Below are positions 10,464 through 21,309 of a DNA stretch of 42,007 bases, piece after piece. The notes under the pieces were generated by a model, which worked only from the letters and a program-made list of their open reading frames with translations, was not told the DNA's origin and searched no databases. This DNA is from Gnetum montanum. Its lineage: Eukaryota; Streptophyta; Gnetopsida; Gnetales; Gnetaceae. The stretch is from positions 431,674 to 473,680 of the forward strand of contig MNCI01030945.1 of the NCBI GenBank assembly GCA_015680685.1, read 5' to 3'. Each line of letters opens with the position of its first letter. Positions within the stretch are counted from its first letter, which is position 1. A program made the position numbers and the translations under genes.

Positions 10464-12880
10464 CTTTGTTGTTTGTGCACTAACCAGAACATAGGAAACC
10501 TTTCACATTGTTGGAATGAACCTTTAGGGTTGGTTAAAGAAAAATAATAATATATAATACATTGCACACTGAATAGACAATCATGTCTCCTTCTTCGTAC
10601 AAAATTGTTTCGTCGCCTAGGTCTGATATAAGGAATAACTGAAGGCATAGTACACATGATAATCCGCCAGTCCCTCAATAGTTTCGTGTGGTATATGTTC
10701 ATCCTGATGAATATGTACCGAACTTTACCTTTATTCTCCACCAAGATGAACAATTGTGCTGATGAGACTTAGAAGGTAACATAGTGTCATCTCCTGATCG
10801 CTCTGTCCTAGGCATGCTTCTTCATGATCTCACACAAATTAGTATGCAACACTTACATGTAGAGTACGTTGTGCATGATCATGACTCGAGAGAGTATCAA
10901 CCCATGGAGGCACAACGTCAAAGGGATTTACAATAGGAGAGACATCATGAATCCATGAAGGGAAAGCTGTCACAGAATATCCCACATGTCCTAAGCAAAA
11001 ATAAGGGTGGTGAACCTACCTCAGGCAATCAACCACACAATGATGTTCCTCCCGTTGACTTTGGTCAAGGGGTTGTGTATTAGAATCTTTACTCAACTAT
11101 CCATAACTTGGATTCTGGTACCGATAAACACAAAGGGTCTAAAAAAGGAACACGAACATATGATAAAGATGAACATGCTGATTGTAATCGCGATTGAGGC
11201 CATGACCACTGAAAAGAAGGAAGCAGGCACTAACATGGTGATGATCCTCCTTCTTCTTTACCTTCATCATCTCCTTCAGGATTTAGATGTAGTCATAAGG
11301 AAAAATACATGAGGATAAGGGTACGAAAAATGAGAGTCATAGATGAAATAGTCGAGAAAGGGGACGAGAGCACTCTAGAGAAACACACTGTGAAAGAAGG
11401 AAGTGTAGGGAACAACATAGGCATCATAAATGCCACAAATGGGACGATCATGATGAATCCCTACTCACTACTCAAAGTATGTTAGACATAAATGAGGTTG
11501 TCAGAATCCCAACAAGGCATCAAAAAGATAGTAGGATCAAGAGATTAGACATGAACAACATCCCACAATTTGAAGGGGGCTACAACGTTGGTCCTCAAAA
11601 TCATCTACAAGCATTTCATGATGCATGTGCCTTACAAAACATAGAAAAAAATGGCAAAAACTTAAGTTGTTCCCATAGACACTTATCAAAGAAGCGGAAA
11701 GCTAGTATTGGTCCTTAGAATCAGAATCCATTTGTAGGTGGAGTACCATGTTAGAATTGTTCAATGATAAGTACCAAACGTACTCCCGAGTGTCCAACCT
11801 ACAACGGCAAATCCAAGGCTGAAAACAAGGAGGACATGAACCCTTAGATGTTGCCATGGGCCAATATTATGCATTTTTACATCATTGTCTTGGCCATGGT
11901 TATTTGCAGAGGGATCAACTATGCCATCTCATAGATGGGCTTAGGCATGAAACGTGAAGAACCCTTGGGACGTATGCCCAAGGGAGGCTATCTGAGCTTA
12001 GGATCCATCAAGTTCAAAGATTATTGGAGCAAGTTGCTAAAGAAGAAGGTGAGCTAAGGAAAAGAGAGAGTGCAGAGGAATATAATCGAGATCCTTCCCT
12101 CTGAAAGAGGGGAGTAAGATTTTGTGAGGATAAAGAAGAGTTACCACTCGAAGAGATGGTGAATAGGAAAACTTTGCCCATTCAAAAACTTGTATTAGAA
12201 GTATCGACAAAGGTAGACCAAATGTGGGATTCCCTAGATGATAGATTCCAAACTGTTCTTAAAATAGTAGAGGAGTCTAAAGAGCAAGGTAGTGATGGCG
12301 AAAAAAGAAAAAAAAAGAAACTAAACATGCACGTAACAAGGATAAGGGCAAAGTTGCCATCATCGAAGAGGTTTTGGATTCAGATACAAACAATGATAGT
12401 GGATGCAAGATATGCCAATATGACCATCCCAAGGGATGTTGCCCTATAATCTCACATCTACAGGAATCTGGGGTGTATGCACTCAACCCATGATTAAACA
12501 AAAGGAAAACACCCCAAAGGTTACCTTATCCTCAAGGTAACTCAAGACAATTCAACCAACCCTTAACAATTATCCAAGTGAAACTCTGCCACAACCAATC
12601 AAGTAGTATCAATAGTGGCAATACCCACAATCATGAGGAATGCCACCACCAAGGCAATAGTATCCTTATTGGAAACCTAACCTATATGGATATTATGTGC
12701 AGCAGCCAATCTCTACACGTGACTCTATTGGTCATGTCACTCCTCAACCTCACTACCAAGCCCGTGAGTATTATAGGACTCCTTCTCCTAGGGGCGATGT
12801 TTGCAAACATATCATCCTTCTCATCCAGCTGCACCTCTTCCACCCTTAAATCCATTACCACCTACTCCAACTATGCAGGG
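10464..12880 (+). pseudogene. Leader and gag region of the complete element, degenerate
   Basis: There is no long open frame. From about 11,479 the fragments look like Athila-type Gag (IPQFEGGYNVGPQNHLQAFHD), then EEPLGRMPKGG near 11,960, a lysine-rich stretch near 12,300 and a variant zinc knuckle, CKICQYDHPKGC, near 12,407-12,442 (spacing C-x2-C-x3-H-x3-C). Numerous TAG/TGA/TAA codons and frame changes interrupt it. The stretch 10,464-11,000 is the untranslated leader with no clear coding sequence. Confidence 0.65.
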
Positions 12881-12896
12881 TGAAATTCCTACCTAG

Positions 12897-13595
12897 GTGC
12901 AACAACGTAACGCCACAAGGGCTATTAACTCTCAATCTACTATTGGTTCTGACAATCGCATGAAGAAAAGACCTTTCTTTAGAACCAACATTCCAACTAA
13001 GCCCTTACAACCACAAGTGGCTGATTCTTCAACCGCCTCACTACAACTTGAAGCTTTGGAGCTCCCTTTAGGGCAAACACCGTGCCCAACGCATATGGTC
13101 ATGTTAACTCATGCTATCACTAATTGGATAAAAGCTGGCCACCTTCCTAGGAAATTCTCTAATTATGGAAGTCCTTTGATATATCTACAAATTGTTGGAA
13201 TTGAACCGTGCAAGGCTCTTTTGGATTTAGGTTCTGGTGTCAACTTGATTTCTCAAGAAATGTACAAAGCCTAGAACCTGCCTCCACTTAAAAAGAGTAA
13301 CATTCGTTTAGATTTGGCTGACCAATCCATTACTATCCCGTTGGGACTAGTGGAGGACATTGTCACCACTGTTTATGGGTGGTTGTATCCAACTGACTTC
13401 CTAGTGATTCAAGTGAACAACTGTAAGGGGAACTTCCCAATCATAATGGGAAGAGCATGGCTAAGCATAGTTGATGTGTGCCTAGGAATCCATGATCTTT
13501 CCCTGGAAATATTGAAGGAAAATACATTCAAAAAGATCAAGAAGAAGAAGGTTCCATGCATCGCATATAGTGATAGAGGATGCAATTGCATGTAG
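12897..13595 (+). pseudogene. Retropepsin-type aspartic protease domain of the complete element
   Basis: One frame runs from 12,897 to 13,595 with a single TAG at 13,272-13,274. The active-site motif ALLDLGSGVNLIS is preceded by TNWIKAGHLP and followed by SITIPLGLVEDIVT and FPIIMGRAWL, a second conserved protease block (the ILGR-like motif). Intact family members cleave Gag-Pol during particle maturation. This copy is interrupted by the nonsense codon. Confidence 0.75.
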
Positions 13596-13853
13596 AAGTC
13601 ATGGTTCATGCAACGTCTAACATTGCCTGCATGTAATCAGTATGCACAAGTGACTGATATACGAAGATGCTTGTATGTAGCAGCCACAAAACAGGAAGGC
13701 ACCCAGTGGCTGATAGCTGATCAAGAGAGTAGTTCAACTATATGCATGGAACCAATTGAGGATTTGACTTGCACTTATATAGATAGCATAGACATATTGG
13801 AGCAAGTCCATTGCCAACTTTCAAGTCTTGACATTGAAAATATCAACTAGGGA

Positions 13854-14690
13854 ATGTTGGAAATCCCTGATAAGTTTAAGCAAGAGCCCCTTGAGCTAAA
13901 ACCATTACCCACCAGTATGGAAAACACGTTTCTTAAAAATGGAAAATTGGTAATTATTAACACTAAGGTGGCTCTGCAACAAAAAGAGAGACTATTGAAG
14001 GTAATAAACAAATGGTCAAAAGCCTTCACTTGGTCAGATCTTGAATTAACTGGAATAGATCCTAGGATATGCCAACATAGAATTTACACTGGCCCCTCCA
14101 TGAAGCCTAAAAGACAATCACAGAGGCATTTGAACCCAAAGTTGAAGTAAGTAGTTAAGGAAGAAATTGAACAGCTTCTAAAAGCTAGGTTCATATACCC
14201 CATTGCTAATAGCGAATGGGTTAGCCCCTTAGTTATAATGCCCAAAATGGGAGGCAAATGGAGGGTGTGCATAGATTTCAGGCTATTAAACATGACAACA
14301 TTCAAGGACCACTTTCCATTATTATTCATAGACCAAGTCTTAGACACCATTGCAGAGCATCACTACTGTAGTTTTTTGGATGGGTACAGTGGGTACAACC
14401 AAATACAAATTGCCCTAGAAGACCAAGCCAATACTATGTTCACTAGTCCTTGGGGAACATTCGCATACAAATAGATGTCGTTTGGCTTGTGCAATGTCCC
14501 TGCAACGTTTCAACGATTAGTTCTAAGCATATTCTAGCAGTAGATAGGAAACGATGTGGAGGTCTTCATGGATGACTTCTCCACCTACAGAGCAAACTTT
14601 GATCAAGCCTTGGACCGGTTAGAGCAAGTATTAAAACGATTTGTAGAAACCAATTTAAGGCTCAATTAGCAAAAATTCCATTTAATGGTC
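13854..14690 (+). pseudogene. Reverse transcriptase domain of the complete element
   Basis: Upstream motif WSDLELTGIDPRICQHRIY leads into the RT core: SEWVSPLVIMPK, GKWRVCIDFRLLN, FLDGYSGYNQI, MSFGLCNVPATFQ and the catalytic FMDD box (VEVFMDDFS near 14,555-14,580). All are standard gypsy RT blocks. TAA at 14,148 and TAG codons near 14,474, 14,535, 14,541 and 14,667 interrupt an otherwise continuous frame; most fit Trp or Gln codons altered by a single transition. RT copies element RNA into DNA in the particle. Confidence 0.85.
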
Positions 14691-15380
14691 CAAGAAGGTG
14701 TAGTGTTAGGGCATAAGATCTCACAAACAGGGATAGAGGTAGACCCTGAAAAGATTAAAGTTATCCAAGGAATTACCTATCAACCAGAAACTGTAAAAGA
14801 TATCCAATCATTCTTTGGATACACTAGCTACTACAGATGCTTTATTGAGAAATTTTCAAAGGTTGCAAAACCATTGGTTAAATTAACGAAAAAGGACGTG
14901 CCTTTCGAATGGACCAGGGAATGCGAATTAGCTTTCCAAACTTTAAAACAAAAGCTCATAGAAACACCCATTCTACAAGCTCTTGACTGGTCTAGACCAT
15001 TTCACATAATGACTGACATGTCCAACTATGCTTTAGGAGCCGTACTTACACAATTAGATGATCAAAAACATCCTTATTACATCCACTGTGCAAGTAGAAG
15101 TATCACTGGTGCACAACTTAACTACACTACAATAGAGAAAGAATTAACGGCTATAGTGTTTGCACTAGAAAAATTTAGGTACTATGTCTTGGGCTATAAG
15201 GTATTCGTACACACGGATCATAGTGCAATAAGGTTCCTAATGAATAACCCAATGATAAGCCCTCACATCATACAATGGCTTGTAATCTTACAAGAGTTTG
15301 ATCTTACGATGATCGATCGTAAAGGCACCAAGAACATAGTTGCTGATCATTTATCTCGATTGCGATGGGATAACAAATAG
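14685..15380 (+). pseudogene. RT thumb and RNase H domain of the complete element
   Basis: An open stretch of 231 codons covers the RT thumb (VQEGVVLGHKIS, FFGYTSYYRCFI) and RNase H. RNase H shows the first catalytic Asp in MTDMSNYALGAVL, the catalytic Glu in TTIEKELTAIVFALEKF, and HTDHSAIRFLM, ending with NIVADHLSRL. This is the best preserved part of pol. RNase H degrades the RNA strand of the RNA-DNA hybrid. It is part of a dead polyprotein because of upstream stops. Confidence 0.85.
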
Positions 15381-15563
15381 GATGAGTATCCAATTTTTGA
15401 TTATTTCCCAGATGAACTCCTCTTTGTAGGTGCAGTGAATGATCAATTAACCATGGAGAAAAATTGGTATAGTAGCATTCTCACCTATCTCCTTACACAA
15501 CAAATACCACAAGGGTTTGACACTAAAAAGAAACACTAGTTTCTTCACCAAGCCAAGTATTTT

Positions 15564-16300
15564 ATGGAAATCAATGGGCAACTTTACAAAGTATGTCTTG
15601 ATGGCTTGGTTCGATGGTGTGTTCCAGATGTAGATCAACCAAGAGTTCTCCAAGATGCTCATGAGGGTCCTTGTGGGGGTTATTACGCTAGGAGACAAAC
15701 AACCATTAAGATCCTGCTTGCAGGATATTATTGGCCTACATTGTTTCAGGACACCCATCATTTCGTCCAATCTTGTGAGCAATGTCAACGTGATGGGGGG
15801 ATGACTGCTAGAATGAAGGGTTTGCAACAATGGATCCAACCTTTAGAACCCTTCGACATTTGGGGAATTGATTTCATGGGGCCAATTACACCAATGTCTA
15901 ATGGAAAAACTTATATTATTGTTGCCGTTGATTACCTTACAAAATGGGTAGAAGCAACTGCTATTAAGGATTGTACACCATCTACAGCTACACGATTTAT
16001 TCAATAAAAATCATAAACAGGTTTGGTGTGCCTCGTGCACTTATTTTAGATAATGGTACACACTTCACAGGTGCAACTTTTCAAAAATTAATGCAACGCT
16101 TAGGGGTTGAACACAAACTGACAACACCATACCACCCCTAAGCGAACGGTCAAGCTAAAGTCACTAATAGGGAGATTACAAAGATATTGACAAGAACTAT
16201 TAGCAAGTTTAGGCGAGACTAGAGCACTAAACTAAACGATGCTCTTTGGACATACCACTCCACATGGAAACTCCCTACAAGCTACTCTCCCTATGAGTAA
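15564..16300 (+). pseudogene. Integrase core of the complete element, frameshifted, catalytic Glu lost
   Basis: The N-terminal zinc-binding region (AHEGPCGGYYARR ... SCEQCQRDGG) keeps the two cysteines and one histidine. The DDE domain shows the first Asp in FDIWGIDFMGPI and the second in ILDNGTHFTG. A frame change lies near 16,005. In the third motif, normally ANGQVEVSNRE, this copy reads ANGQAKVTNRE, so the catalytic Glu is Lys (GAA to AAA fits a G-to-A change). Stops near 16,138, 16,219 and 16,297 fit CAA or TGG origins. It cannot be functional. Confidence 0.8.
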
Positions 16301-16822
16301 GTGTATGGTAAATTACCAATGCTTCCCATTCAAACTGAGCTCCATACACTATCCATGGCATGTGACCTCAACCTTGACCTCGATCTAGCACAAAAACAAC
16401 GATTGATGATCCTTAACCTACTAAATGAGAATCAATTGGCTGCCTTGTCATTTAACAAATTGCACAAGGCCTTTAATAAACAATGTCATGACCTACGAAC
16501 TAGGAAAGTTAAATATCAACCAGGAGATAAGGTTCTCTATTGGAATCCCACACATGTGCCACAACATACCAAATTTCAAACGCTATGGGAAGGACCTTAT
16601 GTCATTCATGCAACTTTTCCTTCAGAGGCCATGATGATATACAAACCTGAGAGCTCGGATAAGAAACTGTTGGTCAACATCCAACAAACCAAACCTTTCC
16701 ATGAGCTTAAATTAGCTAGTACTCATACTACCTCTGTTGATGGACAACCTTGCTCGCTATTTCAGATCTCCTCCTTCCAACTCAATTGTGGGGGAGACGA
16801 CCACCTATGCCAATCATTCTAG
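16301..16822 (+). pseudogene. C-terminal pol region (integrase C-terminal domain) of the complete element
   Basis: A 173-codon open stretch reads VKYQPGDKVLYWNPTH and LWEGPYVIHATFP. These resemble the G-D-K-V-L and G-P-Y-x-I blocks of the gypsy integrase C-terminal region. It ends at the stop 16,820-16,822 just after GTGGGGGAGACGA (16,788), a purine-rich site. No separate gene function is implied. Confidence 0.75.
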
Positions 16823-18352
16823 GCCCTCAGTTCTTTTTGCATTTTTCTATTTTTGTATTTTTGTTTTACACATTTTTATTTTACACATTCTTTCATATTT
16901 ACTTATTTTTTGTTTTACACCATCGTTACCATTTTTACTACTTCTTTGTTTGGTTGTTTTACTTTCATTCATCATACAATAAGTGCTCATGATGGTGGAT
17001 TGAATTATATAATATTGATTGCTAATGTTTGGTTTTTACCTTTGAATTATGATGTTGATATTATGATATGGTTCTTTTGATAAAATAGGTAATGAGTCCA
17101 TGCCGTCCATTCATCAATTCAACTCTGTGGTCTCCCTTGGTTTTGGAACTGTACTGTCCCTCTTTCTAACTAAACTTATTAATGAATTGGTGGCTTGGTA
17201 TTTCTCAAACCAAGGAAGGACTCAATGGTTGAAAAGGGTATGACTTCAAGGGGATTCAATGAATTTGTGTTGGCCATTCTCTTATGTGCTTAGATTCTTT
17301 TTCTTGGGTTTTCTGCCATTTTGCCATTGATCAAATATCAGGAAGTTGAATGAATAAAAATAAGTCTCTACATGGTGTGGTTCTCACGTAAAAAAAAAGA
17401 AGAAATAAAAAAATTTGGGAATTCAAAGCATACCCTTTAGACATAATAAAGCAATTTGGGCTACAAGCACTGGTTATGGCACTGGAAAGACATGTTACCC
17501 ATGCCTGGAGGTTCCCTCTAACTAAGGCCCTTTCTCGCTTCCTACTTCTCCATCTCACTCTCCTTGGGATGGTGGTCACTCTTTGTGGATGCATTCTTGC
17601 TGCTTCAAGAGGATGAATTGGCCAAGTGTATTGATGTGAGGTCACTAAATGTGGTTGGCTTGAGTCTGAATTTGGAATGAGTTCTACTCGATTACATTAA
17701 CCATGACATACACAAGGGACTTTACACAACCTTGCTCTTGGGATTCCATTCCATTTCTACTCTCCATCTTTCTTTTCATGTTCCCCCTCATTGCCGGTTT
17801 TATGATTAGTCCATATCTTGGTTGATGCATTATTTTTCCTTGGTAAATTCTTGTGGCTAAGTTTTTAACTCTTGCTTCCAAATGACATTCCTAGAGCCTA
17901 CGAACTCTTTATTTTGTGGGTTTGTTAGGGCATAAAGGGCATGAGCCTACTTTGGGGAGGACCCACTAGCATTCCTTTTTGGTGCAATTGTTAAGTTATT
18001 TTCCTTAAACATTATCTACAATCAACCATTTCTCATTTCATCCCCATCTTTGACATCCACTTTATCGGCGTTGCCGTTGTTATTTTTCCCATCTTTCTTG
18101 TTCCTTATATTTTTCCATCTTATTGTTATTGGAGGTTTGTTCTTAGTCATGGGGGCCCTAACACAAATTTTTGAATTTCTCCATTCTACTACTTGCCTAA
18201 CCCCTACACCTTGGGTAGTTATCGGTAATAAATCTCTAACCTAGTTTTTGCCTTAACCACAACCTAGCCAATGCACTTTATATCGAGGCAAGGTATCAAC
18301 TGCATAGTGGTTTACTTATCCTTGCTCATTCACGACTATGTTGTGTGTGTAG
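16823..18352 (+). other. Post-pol untranslated region of the complete element
   Basis: No supported gene. Contents in order: a T-rich tract (16,840-17,000), a block shared with element 1 (17,245-17,275), a second shared block (ACTGGAAAGACATG near 17,480), a third (TACTTTGGGGAGGACCCAC near 17,950), an AGTCATGGGGGCC purine-rich site near 18,145, and a pyrimidine/TG-rich stretch ending in GTGTAG at 18,352. The conserved order in three elements argues for a functional 3' region. Confidence 0.6.
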
Positions 18353-18550
18353 ATGGCGATTACATGGATAATGGACTGGGATAGGAGGGAGCACTCAGGA
18401 TGGACTAAAGTTGGAGCATTTACGCCAGGAACAAGTTTGATTGCGTGGTTATGGATAAACAATGGAATGCGCAATCTCGACATCGGTAGCAACGTGCCTC
18501 ATTTTTCTTTTTCTCTTTCTCTCTCCCTTTCTCTTCAAGCTATCGAATGA
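18353..18550 (+). CDS. Small 3' ORF of the complete element, function unknown
   Basis: A 65-codon open frame starts with an ATG directly after GTGTAG, which is acceptor-like. It sits in the same position as the 3' ORFs of element 1 (1925) and of the inverted element (4084). The product begins MAITWIMDWDRREHSGW and ends in a serine/leucine repeat encoded by a TC-rich stretch. I see no convincing similarity to the other two 3' ORFs, so it may be a diverged, decayed or different sequence. It may also be a chance frame. Confidence 0.35.
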   Translation: MAITWIMDWDRREHSGWTKVGAFTPGTSLIAWLWINNGMRNLDIGSNVPHFSFSLSLSLSLQAIE

Positions 18551-18738
18551 AGGTCTGGATGTCACTTATGTACAGTGTTCACCACCATGGGTATGAACAC
18601 CAATGTTGTAATGTATTGTCGATCCATTCACCAGGTACTTAGAGTCTGCCATCCTGTTTCACTACCAGCTTTCATTTAGTCAATAATCCCATACCTTCCC
18701 AATATTTTGTAAGGAAGTCGAGGACGAGTTTTCATTCA

Positions 18739-18750
18739 GTCATGGGGCTA
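18739..18750 (+). other. Polypurine tract of the complete element
   Basis: GTCATGGGGCTA lies immediately before the 3' LTR. The 25 bases before the LTR are nearly the same as those of element 1, so this is the plus-strand primer site. It is short and partly degenerate. Confidence 0.55.
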
Positions 18751-19124
18751 TGATGAACTACGATATCGAGGCCGCGATATCGAATCCATGATATTGGAGC
18801 TTGCCATGCGATGTCGAATACCCAATATCGTGCCCTGCCTCATTACCTATAAATAAGAGGTGGGTGCACTTGGTTTGCATAGTTGATTTTAGTCTCTTAC
18901 CCAAACTCTTACCTTTTCTCCCTCTCAGAGTTAGAATTATTTCTACGTGCTTGCAGTAGGAGTCATAAAGTGAATGGATCTTTATTCAAGCATTATGTAC
19001 CCGAGCACACCTTGTGTACAGCAATCAAGACAAACTTTGTGATAAACCTTACAGCATTTAGAATAGATTAATTAATGTTATTTTCAGTTATTTAATGCTT
19101 TCCTTAGTTAACTAATGTTCTCTC

Positions 19125-19166
<42 letters not shown>

Positions 19167-19608
19167 TACAACTCTCCTAAGTAAGCACACTCAATACGAT
19201 CACTTCAAGGATGCGTGTAACACTTATTAACCCAGTAACGATTAGTGCTTGGTAATCCCAGTAGTGTTGCACTGGTTCAAGATGTGTATGGTAAGTAAGA
19301 ACGGATACTAGTGTTAGGATTAATTAAAGCCTAGTTAATCAGTAGTTAAATCAATTTAGTTACTTAGTTATCTCTCTCCTCCCTTAGTAGCAGCAAGACA
19401 TAAAAACCTAAAAGCTATAAAAATCATATGCCTCAAGTTTACTTAACCATACAATTGTGACATACAAGTAAGCTTGGGAAGACAATGATTAACCAACCCA
19501 TTCTTGTTCCATCAAGGCACATAAGCACCTAGTCCTTGGAATTCAATCGAATTGTGTGTGTACGCTCGTATTCGTATGGTTAAGTGTGGGATACCTTGCC
19601 GCTCATCA
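18751..19608 (+). repeat. 3' LTR of the complete element
   Basis: Full-length partner of 9586-10444. It contains two perfect CGATATCG palindromes (18761-18768, 18775-18782), further ATATCG words up to 18830, a TATA box at 18848-18855, and a (TC)n microsatellite at about 19,118-19,163 that is longer than in the 5' copy. It ends GCTCATCA at 19,608. It is followed directly by the inverted element's leader, with no matching target duplication. Confidence 0.92.
19118..19163 (+). repeat. TC dinucleotide microsatellite in the 3' LTR
   Basis: About 23 TC units with one TATC interruption. The 5' LTR carries a shorter tract with CCC interruptions near 9966-9995, so the two have changed length since insertion. 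Confidence 0.9.
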
Positions 19609-19758
19609 ACAAGTGATAGTTGATCATTATGTGAAGCCATGTTATCACTTCTTGACAATTTGTGTTAAGTGTGCTTTATATTAAGGTTGTGAAGATTAGA
19701 GTTAGGTTCTGATACAACAAACTTTGGAAAATTAATTACTTAGTATAACATTGACTTA
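19609..19758 (-). other. Leader of the inverted element, right-hand part
   Basis: Non-coding AT-rich sequence between the end of the complete element and the inverted primer-binding site. It is best read as the part of the inverted element's leader that lay on the other side of the insertion point. Confidence 0.5.
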
Positions 19759-19776
19759 TCCTTGGCAATGATGCCA
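19759..19776 (-). other. Primer-binding site of the inverted element, tRNA-Asp type
   Basis: On the plus strand TCCTTGGCAATGATGCCA, compared with TCCCCGGCAACGGCGCCA for tRNA-Asp. Differences are transitions only. One base separates it from the TGATGA of the inverted LTR, the same spacing as at 10,445. Confidence 0.75.
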
Positions 19777-19777
19777 A

Positions 19778-20610
19778 TGATGAGCGATGGAGTATCCAAC
19801 ACCCAACCATACAAGATACGAGTGTTCACACGCAATCCTGGTCAAACTCTTCAAATAAGACAATGTGATTACACTAGTAATTATAGCATTCACGATCATT
19901 GTCTTTCCACATGAGTTAGTAAAATCAATGTGTATGGTTTAACTCATGGTGAGGTATATGATATTGATGTTGAATTGACGATTGGACTCCAAGTAAACAT
20001 GAAGTGAAAGTAAAGGTTTTTAAATTTAAGTGACAGTAAAATAAATCTAGACTAGCCTATGCGATGAGTAGTCAATCCTAATCTTTCGATCACACCTTGG
20101 ACTTTATGCAATTACCAAGTACCACACTATTAGGTGTACCAAGTGATAGTACTAATTGGTTACCAAGTAGTTACACTTACATGCTCAAGATTAGTCATAC
20201 TCATTCCGCTTTAACGACATTAAAGGTAAATTGCAAGTAATTGTAATATTAACTATAAAAACAGTAAACATTGAACTAATTGAAAATAGAAATAAAACTA
20301 AGTGTCGTTGCAATGATGTAGAGTAATCTTGATCTTTATTGCCATGCATGCAATGCGTCCAAGTACATAACACTCGAATAAAGATTTTATTCAATTACAA
20401 AACATCACATTGTGAACACACACTGCAAAGTACTAAATTCAAGAAAACAAACTAAAAGAGTTCTGTTACTATGCTATCAAATCTAGTGTGGATTCATGCG
20501 CTTAAGTGTTGCTTATATAGGCTGGCATGCACCCCACGATATTGTTTATACGATAATGTATGCTAAGATATGATAACGTATCTACGACATTGTAGATATG
20601 ATATCACTAC
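19778..20610 (-). repeat. 5' LTR of the inverted element (outer end uncertain)
   Basis: Starts TGATGAGCG on the plus strand, which is the complement of the conserved LTR end. It then follows the complement of the LTR layout: ACACCCAACCATACAAG (19,809), the conserved 'accaagt' repeats near 20,115-20,170, TTTATTCAA near 20,387, a GATATTG/ATATC cluster (20,538-20,610). The U3 end is not sharp. A CATCCATCA at about 21,093-21,101 could be the true terminus, which would make the LTR about 1.3 kb. Confidence 0.65.
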
Positions 20611-21309
20611 CTCAAAATTTTTGGATTTCTCGACTATAATTCTAAATACTTGATAAAGATCATATAAGTAATTCATTTTGGATGTTTTGCTCATAACATG
20701 TTATTCTTTTTGCTATCACTTTTCTTTTCTTCTCCTTGTACAAGACACTTTTAACTTGATGTTGGCTAGATTTTTAATTTGACGAATAGTCGTGACTCCA
20801 ATACAAATCGATGCAACTTAACATAACTAGGTTTTATGAGTCCACAAGAAATTGTTATGAATTGTATATTGTAAACTATTCCACCCTTTACGAATTGACT
20901 TATGTGATTATGAATTGACTCCATTAACTTTACGAATCAACTATGTTGATTCATTTTCCACTTATGTCTTTCATGACTTGAAAACCTTAACTAACTTAAA
21001 TTCTTATGAATATGACAATGTATGAATTAGTCTCTAACATGTTGTCTATTTATTGTCAAATATGTACTATTATTATTATTATTTTGCGTTTAACATCCAT
21101 CAGCAAAAGCCTAACCTCTTTTTGTGTAACTAAGCCTAAGTTCAAACTCTACTCCAAGAAGCACCCAAACTTAAAAATACTTCAAATTAAACGTCAACAA
21201 GGTATGGTTCATGTCGAAGATCCTGGCCTTAGTGCTACGCTTCCATCTTTGGTAAACAGCTCAACTCATGGAATTGTGGGGGCAGGCATAAATAAGGATG
21301 CACCCACAT
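20611..21309. other. AT-rich spacer between the inverted LTR and the synthetase gene
   Basis: No gene recognised. It contains a short ATT microsatellite (21,063-21,083) and a GAATTGTGGGGGCAGGC purine-rich site near 21,270. The left part may be the outer U3 of the inverted LTR. Confidence 0.4.

Larger units (their letters stand above)
9586..19608 (+). mobile_element. Complete but inactive Athila-type Ty3/gypsy LTR retrotransposon
   Basis: Two LTRs with the same TGATGA...TCATCA ends flank a tRNA-Asp primer-binding site, gag, protease, RT, RNase H, integrase, a post-pol region, a small 3' ORF and a polypurine tract, in the gypsy order (integrase last). The tRNA-Asp primer site and the RT upstream motif (WSDLELTGIDPRICQHRIY) are typical of the Athila clade. 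The element is about 10.0 kb. Many in-frame stops, at least one frameshift in integrase and a lost integrase catalytic Glu make it inactive. I could not find a 5-bp target duplication: flanks are GTAGG on the left and ACAAG on the right. Confidence 0.92.
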
